Shown here: positions 50,701 to 63,143 of the stretch, piece by piece
Layout of the letters: every line of letters starts with the position of its first letter
Numbering within the stretch: the first letter of the stretch is position 1
Source: Verticillium longisporum
Taxonomy: Eukaryota; Ascomycota; Sordariomycetes; Glomerellales; Plectosphaerellaceae
Reading direction: 5' to 3'
NCBI GenBank assembly: GCA_019188255.1
Contig: JAETXT010000005.1
Span: forward strand, 2,232,001-2,296,000
Length of the DNA stretch: 64,000 nucleotides
Program-made: the position numbers and the translations under genes
The notes under the pieces: model-generated
Databases searched by the model: none
What the model saw: the letters and a program-made list of their open reading frames with translations, nothing else
What the model was told of the DNA's origin: nothing

Positions 50701-50733
50701 ATAGGTCAAAATCTTTGGGTATTCCTAAGCCTA
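44788..50733 (-). mobile_element. hAT-like element copy A, main part
   Basis: RIP-mutated element ending GGTATTCCTAAGCCTA at 50733. It is followed by GTCTTGTA (50734-50741), the 8-bp duplicate of the sequence beside its other end at 20075. 44788-45350 matches 60600-61150 inverted and 49800-50733 matches 52051-53000 inverted, so copies A and B lie head to head around the glycosyltransferase piece. Without the nested retrotransposon, copy A is about 6.9 kb. An 8-bp duplicate with TAGG ends suits the hAT superfamily. No transposase motif could be read through the RIP damage. Confidence 0.65.
50270..50335. repeat. TTA-type microsatellite in the hAT-like L-end
   Basis: Run of TTA/CTA triplets. 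The inverted counterpart in copy B is the AAT run at about 52440-52506, at the same place in the element. Similar TTA runs sit near the R-ends (19738-19790 and about 61790-61831). Confidence 0.8.
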
Positions 50734-51993
50734 GTCTTGTATATACCCTGGGCGGGATATGCTAACAGCCCAAACATTGCTAGTAAAGACTCAGAAGTAT
50801 GTTACAACCAGGAGGAAATTCGGAAAACATACCACTGCCAGGCCTGGTAACGAGACCCATTGAACCTTTTCCTATACCCTTGAAAAAGCCAAATGTGCCC
50901 TCTTTCTTGGCCCCTTCCAGAGGTTTCGTGACGACGCCGGTGATACCTTTATAGAAACCAGATCCAAAGTTCTACATCAACGTCAATAGACTTTCTACTA
51001 CAGTGGGGGATTTGGGGCATGGAACAGCACTGGCTTACCTTTGCAGCCACAACCCCTCCAGACTTCCAATCCGTGACGGGCCCATGGTCAGTCACGGAAT
51101 CGCCGTACAGTCGCGGCGCTGCTTTCAATCCTTCGGTCAGTGCGAGGGGTACGTCCACGAGTGTTCCCTTCACAAGCGAGGTTGTCATCCCCTTGACACC
51201 GCGAGCTGTGGCCGCCGCGGCAGCGGATCCCGCGGAGGAGTGTTCAGACTCGTCCCCACGCACGCGCTTCATCTCCTTGAAGGGGTGGATAAAGGTACCA
51301 CCCAGAGCGGTGGTAAAGTCTGTGATGGTGCCCAACACCGACGAAGCTCCTGCAGTCAGTGGATCCCACCGTTTGTTATCGACGAGATACTCCTTGGGTC
51401 GGTAACTGGCAAACGATTAGCTGCAGTTGGAAGGACATCGTCCAAAAGCAGGTCACTGACGGTTTCACATCAGACATCTTCAACTTTTTGGATCGCAATA
51501 GCGCAGCCAATGCAGCATCCGAGATTTTCACAATATCGGTCGCTGCTTTTACCTTCTCTCCCTTGTAATTGTAGCGCCACCTGGCGACCTCGCCAGGGAG
51601 GACATCGCAACGCATGTCATCTAGCGGGAGCTGTTGTTGAAACAGTTCTACCGCACGCCTAACACCAAACTCCTGTCGCATCTTGCCCGCGATGGTCTGC
51701 GCCGCATTCTGTGCCTCCGGGCTGAGGCAGTACTGGATGGCTCCGGTCAAGCGTTCGACAGAGAGCGCTTTGTAGCTGATCGGTGGGGGGCCTGCGCGGT
51801 TCGACGCAATAACACCGCCCCAGAAGGGTTGACTGCATTTCCTGTCAGTTATGTACAAGGGCTTGAGAGTAAATGTCCACGAACTCGCCAAAGAAGGGGA
51901 CGATTGTCGTTGGAATACCGTTCACGAGGCCACAGGCCGTCGTACCCGCACCACCATGATGTACAACGGCAGCCACACGCTTGGAAAGCCACT
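50734..51993 (-). pseudogene. C-terminal part of a sterol-type UDP-glycosyltransferase gene
   Basis: Six exon pieces (51993-51885, 51832-51461, 51405-51039, 50971-50833, 50779-50734) with four visible GT..AG introns of 52, 55, 67, 53 bp. The protein carries the sugar-nucleotide site of UDP-sugar:sterol glucosyltransferases: [30 protein letters not shown] (made across an intron) and later a fungal C-terminal region ([51 protein letters not shown]). Reading frame and splice sites are intact here and RIP is absent. It is cut at 50734 by hAT-like copy A and joins upstream, through the intron that holds copy B, to the N-terminal part at 62141. (The listed exons number five; the sixth is displaced to 20076-20231.). 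Confidence 0.85.
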
Positions 51994-52448
51994 CTATAAA
52001 TGTGATTAGAATCTGAAGCTCATTCTCACGAGGAGTTAGGGAGGTACGGATAGGCTTAGGAATACCTAAAGATTATAACCTATTAGGCACCTATAAACTT
52101 AGTATAAGAACCTAAAGCCCTAAAAGCCTATTACTCTATTACTTAAATAGGGTTTTAGGCTAAAATAGGCTACTTAAAAAGAAACCTAAACCTAAATAGG
52201 TAATAGGGCCTAGGTACTTTTAAGTTATATAATATAGTAATATCGATATAATAATATAAGCTATTATAGAATCTAGTAAATGCTTTCTAGTAAACCTTTA
52301 TTCCTTCCTAGAAAGAGGTTTAAGAATAGAAGGAAGGAATATAAAGTATAAATTATTTAACTATCTAAATTACTATTTAGATTAGAATTTAAGAATAAAT
52401 AGACTTTATAATTATAATTAAATTAAACCTTAATAATTTAATAATTAT

Positions 52449-52484
<36 letters not shown>

Positions 52485-53544
52485 TATAATAATAATAATA
52501 ATAATAAATATTATAAATATACTATATAAATTATATTTAGTAATCCCTATATAATAATTTATATAATAACTATATTATTTAGCTAAATTAGCTATTAAGG
52601 CCCCGAGTAATAGGGCCTATAAAACTATTATTATTTATAAGACTATACTTAGTAAAGGTTAAAGTCCTAAATATAGAGCTACTCCGAAGAAGAAGCCTAT
52701 TAGCTAGTATAATAATAATATCGATATTATAGATATATACTATATCCCTATTATATATAGAGCCCTCTATATCCCTCTTTAAGTAGGCTAGAGATATTAC
52801 TAAGATCCTCGTAAATTATTTATTATAATATAATAGTTTTATAATAACCGTTTATAATAAGATAATAATAGGAGGTTACCTATTATTAGAAGAATATTAA
52901 AACCGGGCAGGGTAGAAAGGTATAGCTTAGCGATAAAGTAATTAGGGGTAGCTAATTAGGGAAATAGATATTAGCTAGACTCGTCGTAAGGACCTCTAAA
53001 GTACTTATATTATTAATCGTATACTATATATTTAAGGACCTATCTTTTTCTAGAATAACTATTTTATTACCCTAATTAGATATGGTCTTTATTAGCCCTA
53101 CTTTAATTAATACTCTAAGGCGGATTATCTCTCTTATATATTATTAATATAGTCTATTAGCCTAATTAGACCCCTTAAATGAGGTTAGATTTAATCTTAA
53201 TATAAAGGACTCATTAAAAGACTTAAATAGAGAATAGTAACTAGACCGTTAAACGAATACTATTCTAAGAGAAGTAAATAGGGTTATAGAATAGAATAGA
53301 TAAATTAATAGGTATAATTAGATAATAACGATAGACCGATTAGAGTAATAGATAAGGTCGCTAGTCTAGAAGGGTATAAAGGAGCCTATAAAACTTCTAC
53401 TCATTACTAACTAAATAGAATCTAATAATATAATAGGCTTTAGCTTTAGATTCTATTAATTAGGGGAAGAAAGGAAGTTATTTTATTTTACTTAACTTAA
53501 TAGTAGCTAGTTATTAAGTTAATACTATAACTTTATAAATAAAT

Positions 53545-53742
53545 GAGCCTTATATATAAATAATATATATAGCTAACTAGCTATCTATATAATATAAATA
53601 ATATAAATAGTAGATAAGCCTTATATATAAATAATATATATAGCTAATTAGCTATCTATATAATATAAATAATATAAATAGTAGATAAGCCTTATATATA
53701 AATAATATATATAGCTAACTAGCTATATATATAATATATAGA
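53545..53742. repeat. 71-bp tandem repeat, about 2.8 units
   Basis: GCCTTATATATAAATAATAT recurs at 53547, 53618 and 53689 (period 71). The units are nearly identical (one C/T difference in GCTAACTAG/GCTAATTAG). Confidence 0.9.
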
Positions 53743-54528
53743 ACCTATAATAGCTATATTCCCCTAATTATAATATAAGGATATTATAATAGGTTATATA
53801 ATATTAATATAAAAGAGGCTATATTAGAGCTTATATAAAGTAATTCGATTTCCTTAAAGGAAAACCTTAACCTCCCTCCTCTATAACCCCTTTTTCTTCC
53901 TTAATAAAAATTAATATATATAGAACTATAAATAATAAGAAATAATAATAAACGATTAGCTATAATCGATAGCTAAAGAAGGTAAAAGTAAATAGCCTAG
54001 CTTTAGGACCTTTACGATAATTAATTAGGGGAATAATCTTATATTTATTATAGCTAATATTTAAATCTATTTATAAAAAAGGGCTTTTATTATTTATAGG
54101 GAGTATTCTTATAATAATAATAAGTCCTCGCCTATTTCTAACCCTCTCTACCTTAGTAATAATAATAATAATAAAGTCGGACTCCTTTTTAATAATAACT
54201 AACTTCCGAGATCTACTTTCCCGATAATTTATAAGAATATTTAACCTCCTCGGCCTAGAATAGTAATTTACGAGAATATAACTAACTACTTACCTACCTC
54301 GGAGGTATAGAACGTTCTAATTTAAGGCTTTTCCCTTAATTCGCTTAAGCTAATCCTTAAGAATATCTTTAAGAAGGTAATAAATAATAAAGGATTAATA
54401 ATAATATTAATATTAAAGTTAAATAGTACCCTTAAATTTATAAAGGATAACCTCTAGGAGTTCCTAATTAATTATAAAGATATTTATCGCTTAGCTAGCC
54501 TTAGAGAGAAAGAGAAGGTTATAAATAT

Positions 54529-55229
54529 TATAGGAGATAGGGTCTTATAACCCTTCTAGTAACTAAAATAAAAGCTAAACTATATTAATATCTATATTAT
54601 TAGAAAGGGAAAAGGCAGAGCTATATAATAGTCTAATTTTTATACGATTCTATAGAACTATTAAATAATAATAACTATTTAACTTCTCTTATCTCTTATT
54701 AGCTTAATTAATAAGCTAGAATAGAATTAACTCTACTTCCCTATAGATCTAGAAATAGCCTATACGCCTTATCTATACCTAGTCCCTAAGGGTTAGTCTA
54801 TTAGATATAGAGCAATTCCCCCGACCTACTTTTTAGGGTTTTTAGAATAAAAATATATCTTTATTTTTAAGTAAAATCGTTATTTCCTATTATATAGTAA
54901 TTCCTATCTAATTTTAATGCTCTTAACTATTATAAATAGATACTCTTCTAGGTAGGCCCTACTTCCCTTAAGGTTAATCCGAGTACTTATATTAACTTAA
55001 TCGGAAAACGCCTACCTCTATTCCTATCGATAAATATACTATTCTATAGCTAAAAGTCAAGGCTATTAAGGTCTTCGATCCGTTCCTTCCTCTAATGCTT
55101 CCTTCTCGAGATATAACGACTTCTATCTCTCCTTTCCTCTTATACTCCTTTATTAATTTATCTCTCTATAATCCCTTTATCTATTAAGATACTATTACCT
55201 TTAATCGTTACCTAGAACCTAGACTAATA
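54529..55229 (+). repeat. LTR-like repeat family 2 with target duplicate
   Basis: 701 bp from TATAGGAG to CTAATA with a perfect 5-bp duplicate AATAT (54524-54528 and 55230-55234), as for a solo LTR. Its relation to the gag-like sequence at its right is then by insertion rather than as its own LTR. Confidence 0.8.
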
Positions 55230-55234
55230 AATAT

Positions 55235-58200
55235 TACTATCTATATCGATAAAGATAATAGATATTTTATTAAGCTATTTATAAAGATAATATAAGCTAA
55301 AGGAATAATATTTATTAAGATTATATATTATATTAGGAAGAAGCGAGATTAGTTTTCTAATAATAATAAGAACTCTATTACTTAGATTAAAGTATTATAT
55401 AATTATAAATAATTATTTAAGGACTTAAAAGAGCTTAATAAAGCCTATTAATTAATATTAAAACTTATAGCTATAGCGAGGAAATAGAAGCTTAACCCCC
55501 TATTTAATAATAAATTAATTAATATTAATTATAGAATAATTAGGGCTAAGATATTTACGAAAATCGCTAATAGCTTTAATATTAAGGTTAGAAACCTCTT
55601 TAATCGATTAATATTCGATAAATTCTAGGATATAATTAGATATTTAGAAAAGGAGAAAAGAGATATTTAGAAATTTAAAGCAATACTAGACTACCTTAAT
55701 TAAGATAATAATAATATTAAAAAGCTTATAAAACCCTTATCGATAACCTTTATATAGAGGATATAAATAAAGGATTCTAAGCTTAATAACTTAATAGTCT
55801 AATTCTAAGCCTTAATCGTAGAATACGAGATAGGAATATAGGAGTCTTATTTAAGGACCTTAATAGCTATTTAAGAACTCCTAAGGACTATTTTAAAGGA
55901 GAACTTAATAGCTATAAAAGTTAATAGAAGAAACGGGCTAATAGTTTACTTATTAATACTCTAGATTATAAACTTAGTAATTAAGCTAGACCCTTCTATT
56001 ATAATTCTCTTAAGAACCCTTAATTAATTTAATAGAGCGGCCTATATTATAAGTTTAAAGTTATAAAGATAAGGCTTATATTAATAGAATAGGTATTAAT
56101 AAAGTAATTATTAATAGATATAATAATAATATAAAAGCTATTAATAGCTATAGGCCTCCTAATTAAGCTAATAGCGATAATAATACCCCTACTTAGAGGA
56201 GGATAACCGATTTACGAATTAATACTAATATAGGGATTTATACCCCCCTCCTTTAATTTATAGGTCTTATACTTATTATAGAGGTCTCTATTACCCGAAG
56301 GACTACGTATTATAAAGAGCCGACTTCGAGGCTTAGCTAATTAAGTTTATAATATTATATTACTATATTAATAGGGGAGATAATTAAGAATTAATACTAT
56401 TATAACCTATAATTAAGGGTCGGAACCGAGATTACTTTAATCGGTATAATATCTTTAAATAGGTAATTATAATAAGCTAGCCCTTAGCCTCCTAAGTATA
56501 AAAAGAGCTTAAGGGATAGACCTTTAATTTAATTACTCTATTCCTATTCTCTAATATCTACTAGAAGACGAGGAATATACTATAAAACCCCTAAGCTAGA
56601 AACTTAACTTATAGCTAGGTTAACCTTATAAGCTAGTACCCTAGAGGACTTCTTAATTTTAGGAATAGGATATATAAAGATATAACCGATAAAACTTAAA
56701 GGAGAGTTTTCCCTATATCGACTAGATATAATAAAGAGGTCCGCTTTTAGGAAATCGACCCTCTTCTAATTCTAGAACTAGTATATAAGGAGATTAAAGT
56801 AATAGATATAATTAATAGCTATAAAGGCTCTTTATTAAATAATACTAAGAGGATATAAAGGTTAGTAATAGCTATTCGAGAGAAGTTTATTAAATAGTTT
56901 TAGTAATAAGAATATAAAGTCCTTTATAATTACTTTATTATTATAGACCCTAAGCTTTAGAAGATTAAATAGGAGAATATTTTAAGGATAGACTTAGAAT
57001 ATAGATAGCTCCTAATAATATACTTTAAAGTCCCCTATTTACTCTACGATAATATATAGCCCTCGAAGAGGAGGAGAATTAACCTTATAATAGGACCTTC
57101 TATAAAGCCTAATTAAGCTAATATAAATATTACTTTTAGCCTTAGACTCCTTATAATATAAAAGAAGGAGCTTATAGTCTAGGAACTTAAGGACTTTAAT
57201 ATATTTTCGGCTATTATTATATAATAATAGACTCTACTTATTAGCTTAATTAGGATAGATTTATTTAAAGTATTTAGAATATATATCTTTATAATAATCG
57301 ATTTAGGGGTATAGTTTAATATCGTTTCCGAAAACGTTATAAACGTCTTTAACCTCTTCTATAGGGTCTATAAATTAAATATTAAGATATAGTCCGCTAT
57401 ATTAGAGGAACTAAGAAAGGTAATTAATTATATATTCGAAAACCTATAAATTAATAAGTATTAATAGCCTATTATCCTCTAAATTATAATAGCTAAGGAC
57501 TATATACTTAATATATTATAAAAGGGGTTATTCTTCGCTTAGATATAAATAATATTTAATTATATTAAGGACTAAGTATATACTAACTTTATATTTAGAA
57601 GCTCGAGGATTATAATCCCGATTAACTATATTAGACCCTTTAGGAAGGAAACCTTAAGGGACGTCTACTTAGACTTCTCGCTTAAGAGGATATAGATATT
57701 ATAAGCTAATTAGGGTAATAATGAAAGCGAAAGCGAAGATTAAAGGTATCTAAGTAATAATAATACTCTAGCTATTATTAAAGGGAGATATTAAGGAGAT
57801 ATTTAAGAATTATATCTAAATAGCTAGGAACTAGATAATTTACCTAATTAGATACCCTCCTACGAACTCGCTAATATAGATAAAGGGGACTCTATTCTAA
57901 GGATGCTTTTAGAAGCTTAAATAATTAATATTATTAATAAAGCTCTTTCTTTAGAAGTTACTCCTATTATTCCCTTAATTAGGAAAGCTATTACTTAAAT
58001 TAATAATCGGGGAGTAGCCTACGCCTATTATAATATACCTAAGGAACTATTAGGAAAGGTATTCTTTAATTTAATATATACTATTTTAGCTAAATAGAGG
58101 GTATAGTAGGATACTAATTAGGCTAATATACTTTATACCTTTAAGGATAGGGAACGATAAACTTAGAAAGCTTCTTTAATTATAGAGCCCTCTAGGAATA

Positions 58201-58344
58201 CTAAGAAGGTCTATATTATATATAAAAGGAAGGCTAATAAAGTAAACCTAATTAATAATAAGCTATCTAATAATAATATACTTAAGGATAACCCCCTCTA
58301 GAAGGTTAAGAAGCTAGCTACTATCCTATTAAAGTAATATATAA
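55235..58344 (+). pseudogene. RIP-degraded retrotransposon gag-protease relic
   Basis: Plus-strand coding traces. At about 57291-57338 the frame reads IIIDLGV-stop-FNIVSENV, an aspartic protease box (D-S-G-A-x-x-N-I-I-S like) with a CAG-to-TAG type stop. Upstream, 55.3-57.2 kb fits a gag region with charged helices. It ends at an inverted family-2 LTR. Probably gypsy type, by the protease box. Confidence 0.5.
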
Positions 58345-59007
58345 TATTAGTCTAGGTTCTAAGTAACGATTAAAGGTAATATTATCTTAATAGGTAAGGG
58401 GATAATAGAGAGATAAATAGATAAAGGGATATAAGAGGAAGGGAGAGATAGAAGTCGTTATGTCTCGAGAAGGAGGCGTTAGATAGAGGAACGGATTAAA
58501 GATCTTAATAACCCTAACTTTTAGCTATAGAGTAGTATATTTTTCGATAGGAATAGAGATAAACGTTATTAGAAGGAATTAATATAAATACTTAGATTAA
58601 TCTTAAAAGAGGTATAGCCTATCTTAGAAGATATCTATTTATAATAATTAAGGGTATTAAAATTAGACGGGAATTACTATATAATAGGAAGTAACGATTT
58701 TACTTAAAAATAAAGATATATTTCTTTTCTAAAAACCTTAAAAAGTAGGTCGGGGGAATTACTCTATATCTAATAGACTAACCCTTAGGGATTAAGTATA
58801 GATAAGGCGTATAGGCTATTTCTAGATCTATAGGGAAGTAGAGTCGGTTCTACTCTAGCTTATTAACTAAGCTAATAAGAGATAAGAGAAATTAAACGTT
58901 AAATAGTTATTATTAGTTAATAGTTCTATAGAATTATATAAAGATTATATTATTATATAGCTCTACTTTTTCTCTTTCTAATAATATAAATATTAATATA
59001 GTTTAGC
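58345..59007 (-). repeat. family-2 LTR-like repeat, truncated
   Basis: Inverted copy of 54529-55229. The last 38 bp or so are missing where the family-1 LTR starts at 59008. Confidence 0.75.
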
Positions 59008-59294
59008 TATTAAGAGGGCTTTACTATTTATATAAACCCTAATTTATTACTTTAGCTATATTCAAGAGCTCTAAATAGGTAGAGTAAGTAATATAAGACT
59101 TATAATAATTATTAATACTATCTCTAAATTACTATTATCTATATAACTTAGATATACCTATCTAATTTACTAATTATATAAGCTATAAATTATATATTCC
59201 TAAGAGCTATAAATCCTAGCCCTAGTAATTATTATATCGGTAAATCCTATATAATAATTACTATTCTAAGCAATTCCCTAATTTTAGTTTAATA
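59008..59294 (+). repeat. LTR (family 1)
   Basis: 287 bp, TATTAAG...TTTAATA. The flanks TTAGC and TTAAG match only in part, so a deletion may have accompanied insertion. Confidence 0.8.
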
Positions 59295-59879
59295 TTAAGG
59301 GAATTAATAGGAAGAAGTTAAATTACTTTTTTTAATTTTATTCTCTAAGAGAGGAAAAAAGATTTAATTTATATAATCTAAATCCTATATTTATTATTAC
59401 CCTTAAACTTCTTAAAGGATAGCTTAAAGGAACTTTTATTTATAGTTAAAGAGTATAGGAAATAGGTTTATATATAGTAAAATATAAAACGTTAATAACG
59501 ATTATTCAAGAATAAGAAGAAATATTATTAAATAAAGTATATTAGAAAAAAGTAAATCTTCTAAAATATATTATAATTTAAAATAGACCTTAAATATTAA
59601 AGGATAATAATATAAGAGATTATTAAAGAAAGGATATAGATTTAATTAAAAAGTAAATTAATAATTATAATTATTTAATAAAGAGAGGAGCTATTATTAA
59701 AAGAAGTATATTAGAAGATAGAGAATCTTTTAAAGATTAAGGATAAATTAATAGATTTTAAGATAATTTAATATATAGTAATTAAAAAAATAATTAAAAG
59801 TATAAAATAATTAAAGAATTATTTATTTAATTATTTATAATTCGATTTTAATATAGATTATAAAGCTAGGTTTATAATC
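59295..59879. other. unassigned A-rich sequence
   Basis: Very A/T-rich DNA with no readable gene. Confidence 0.4.
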
Positions 59880-60578
59880 TATTTATCTAGGTTCTAAGTA
59901 ATAATTAAAAGTAATAATATCTTAGTAAATAAAGGGATTATAGAGAGATAAATTAATAAAAGAATATAAAAGGAAGGGAGAGATAGAAGTTATTATATTT
60001 CGAGAAGGAAGTATTAGAGGAAGGAAAAGATTAAAGATCTTAATAGCCCTAATATTTAATTATAGAATAGTATATTTTTAATAGGAATAGAAATAAATAT
60101 TATTAAAAGGAATTAATATAAATATTTAGATTAATTTTAAAGGAAGTATAGCCTATTTTAGAAGATATCTATTTATAATAATTAAAAATATTAAAATTAG
60201 ATAGGAATTATTATATAATAAGAAGTAACGATTTTACTTAAAAATAAAGATATTTCTTTTTCTAAAAACCCTAAAAAGTAGGTCAGGGGAATTACTCTAT
60301 ATCTAATAGATTAACCCTTAGGGACTAAGTCTAGATACGGTATATAGGCTACTTCTAGATCTATAAGGAAGTAGAGTCGGTTCTACTCTAGCTTATTAAC
60401 TAAGCTAATAAGAGATAAGAGAAGTTAAATAATTATTATTATTTAATAGTTCTATAGAAATATATAAAAATTATATTATTATATAGCTCTATTTCTTCTC
60501 TTTCTAATAATATAGATATTAATATAGTTTAGCTTTTATTTTAATTATTAGAAGGGTTATAAGACCCTATCTCCTATA
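59880..60578 (-). repeat. family-2 LTR-like repeat
   Basis: About 699 bp, inverted copy of 54529-55229, ending CTCCTATA at 60578. It is more mutated than the 58.3 kb copy. No matching 5-bp duplicate seen. Confidence 0.75.
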
Positions 60579-61940
60579 AAGACTATTATATATTAAGCTA
60601 GAGATTCTATATTAATTTCTTTAAAATATTAAAATAACCTATTAGAGTTCTCTTAGGAGTTTCCTCCTATTTCTTTATCTATATAATAGGAATATAAAGC
60701 CTATTATCCTAAATAAGCTATTAACCCTATAGACTATTCGCTCTATAATATAGAATCTTAGCTTATAGAGTAATTAAATCCTATAATATATTATAGGGGA
60801 TAACCTTTTAATTATAGATCCTAAGTATATACTTTAAAATAACTTTTTTATTAGTATCTAGGATCTTATTAAAAGGGATATAATCCTTCTTCTAGATATA
60901 GCTATTATCTATAATAATAAGGCCTTTAATTAAAGAGTTTTAATTAATTTATTCTATATTTAGGATTAAATTATAAAATTAGATTTTAAAAAAGTAGCTT
61001 AGGATAATTAGTTTATATAATAACCTTATAATAACTATAATTTACTCTAAGAATAGCTATATTAAAAGTAGATTTATAGTTCTTAGATTCTTAAAGTAAA
61101 ACCTCTTTTAAAATTAAAGGAAACTATTCGAATATCCTATTATATTTAATCTTATAATTAAAATAGAATTTCTTAAATTAAATAAGAGATTTAATATTAC
61201 TTTTATATTAGAGAAAGAGAAAATTATTTATTAAATATTAAAATATAAATAAATTTAGCTCTTAGATCTTCTCCTTAATATCTTTAATAATATTATCGTT
61301 TCGGGCCTTAAGATATTCTTTATTAGCTATTACTTCGTCTTTAAATATATCCTCTTATAGACTTTTATCCTTAATATTAAAGTAAATATAAATAGATATT
61401 ATTTTAATATCCCTATAATTAATTAATATATTAACTATTATATAGCTAAGAGATTTACTAAGTAATATCGTATTTATCCTTAATCTATTAAAGCTATTAT
61501 TCTTAATCGGCTTAATTTAGAATAAGAAAAGAAAGAGATTTCTTTTTATTTCGAATTATATAACTCTTTATAGCGCTCTAGCGATTCTTAATATTATAAA
61601 TCTCTTTCTCTTTAATATTTATACTTTCTATATAAGCGTATACCTTCTTCGTATTAGGATTAATAGAATATTCTATATCTACTTTCTATTCTAATTTCCC
61701 TAATTAATATATTACTTATTATAGCTCTATTAAATACTTACTATTAATAGGGTATATTATATTAAGTTAGGGTAATAGGGGTAGGGGCTATTATTACTAT
61801 TATTATTATTATTATTATTAAAGGAGTTAAAGGAGTAAGGGATCTATATTAGCTAGAATAGATATTCTAATATTAGAGCTCTTACCTACTTAAATTACTA
61901 TAGAAGGTATATAGATTACTATATAGTCTAAGCTTTAATT

Positions 61941-62078
61941 ATTTAGGTTCTCTAAGTTATTTAGATAAAGCCTATAAATTTAATTAAATTAACCTAAATA
62001 CTTATATAAATTCTATAGGTTATTAGGTTAACTTAATTAAACCTATAGGCTTTATCTAAGTAACCTAGAGAACCTAAA
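61941..62078. repeat. inverted repeat near the R-end of copy B
   Basis: Mutated counterpart of the hairpin at 19887-20022. Both arms are still recognisable (AGGTTCTCTAAGTTA against TAACCTAGAGAACCT). Confidence 0.7.
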
Positions 62079-62140
62079 TATCTACTCCCCTATAATACCT
62101 AAACGAGACCATTTAGGTATTCCTAACCCTAGGTACGGAC

Positions 62141-63143
62141 CGTGCAGGCAGTCTCCGAGATAAAACACGGAGTCAGTGTTCGGCTCATCTCTACTAAGCT
62201 TGCTCCAGCCACGAGAGATAATGACCCTGACGCCAGCGATCCTGCATGCCTCTTTCAACATGGCCGTCATTTCCGTCGCATTATCAAGTACGATACTCCC
62301 GAAGCCGATGTACACTAGGGATGAGGCCAGGGTTTTTGACCATGTACTCATGAGTGTCAGACATACATTTCTAGAACAAGTTTTAATACGGGATTTACAT
62401 ACGGACATGAGATCTTCAGGATCCCCACCGATGGGGTAGAACTCCAGCCCCGACGAGCGCACGAAAATCTGCGAATGTGTCGTGTGTCGCGAGTCGCACC
62501 CTGTGGCCTGCTCTTTGCAGCGCCGAGCCTAGTGCGATGAATGGCTGGACATCGCCTGAATCCGTTAGTATTGCCTCTCGCGATTGTCATTTTTAACCCC
62601 ACCTCGACTTCCAACGACCTGAATATTAACATTGAGAACTGGGCAAGGGCCTTGTTGGGTTGCTGGTTCGGAAGCCTGAAATGTTGGTGAAGGTGGTATA
62701 AGAAGGTCAAGTTCTTCGGGTTTTGTTGAAGCAAATTCGATATCAAGGCTGCCTTGTTCTTGATTTATGCATGAGCAAGTCATCCACCCGTTCGCGAAGT
62801 TAGACTTACCATTGACAACCGCCGAGCTCGCCAGCACAGAGCCCGACGAGTGCACTTCATATGGCGGCGGAGTCTCCCAAGATGGATCCGTTTCTGGCGC
62901 TTCTCGGAAGCCGTCTACCTGATCCTGCATTCTCGAAGACTTGTACGGCATGGTGGGTGGAGTCGGAAGAAATCTGCCTGCCTGTTCTGGACACGATAGA
63001 GACACATTCACATGGCGCAAATCGATGTTCTCCCCTCGCAACTTTATACCACCACTACTCGAGCGCCACCGAAACTGAACTCCGTGCATGACGCAGATCG
63101 TGTCATGTTCGCTGATGGGACTGAGCTGTGCGCTGAGACACAA
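62141..63143 (-). pseudogene. N-terminal part of the UDP-glycosyltransferase gene, damaged
   Basis: Open from a GTG at 63143; the likely start is ATG 62951 (MPYKSSRMQDQVDGF). Introns 62809-62753, 62602-62556 and 62402-62347 (57, 47, 56 bp) bring together [46 protein letters not shown] (GT28-type N-terminal motif), [20 protein letters not shown] and YMVKNPGLIPS, then VYIGFGSIVLD and VFYLGDCLHE. Two lesions: a run of four A's at 62464-62467 where three are needed (FADF/VRSS frameshift), and an out-of-frame deletion at about 62314-62318, where LIPS is followed at once by VYIGFGS; family members have a long central section here. So the gene is dead apart from the transposons. Function of the intact family: glucosylation of sterols at membranes. 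Confidence 0.8.

Larger units (their letters stand above)
52051..62131 (+). mobile_element. hAT-like element copy B, inside a gene intron
   Basis: 10081 bp with terminal inverted repeats TAGGCTTAGGAATACCTAAA (left) and its partner with one mismatch at the right (ends CCTAACCCTA). A perfect 8-bp target duplicate GGTACGGA lies at 52043-52050 and 62132-62139. The size is inflated by nested LTRs and a gypsy-like relic (54.5-60.6 kb). Both ends lie within one intron of the glycosyltransferase gene: splice donor at 62140, acceptor ending at 51994. The element is RIP-mutated while the flanking exons are not. Confidence 0.8.

Noticed and set aside
51003..51662. Plus-strand open frames of up to 219 codons
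   Set aside because: They are antisense to glycosyltransferase exons whose motifs and introns are clear on the minus strand.
54529..58344. Family-2 repeats at 54.5 and 58.3 kb as the LTR pair of one retrotransposon
   Set aside because: They are in inverted, not direct, orientation, and the left one has its own 5-bp duplicate, so it is a solo LTR.
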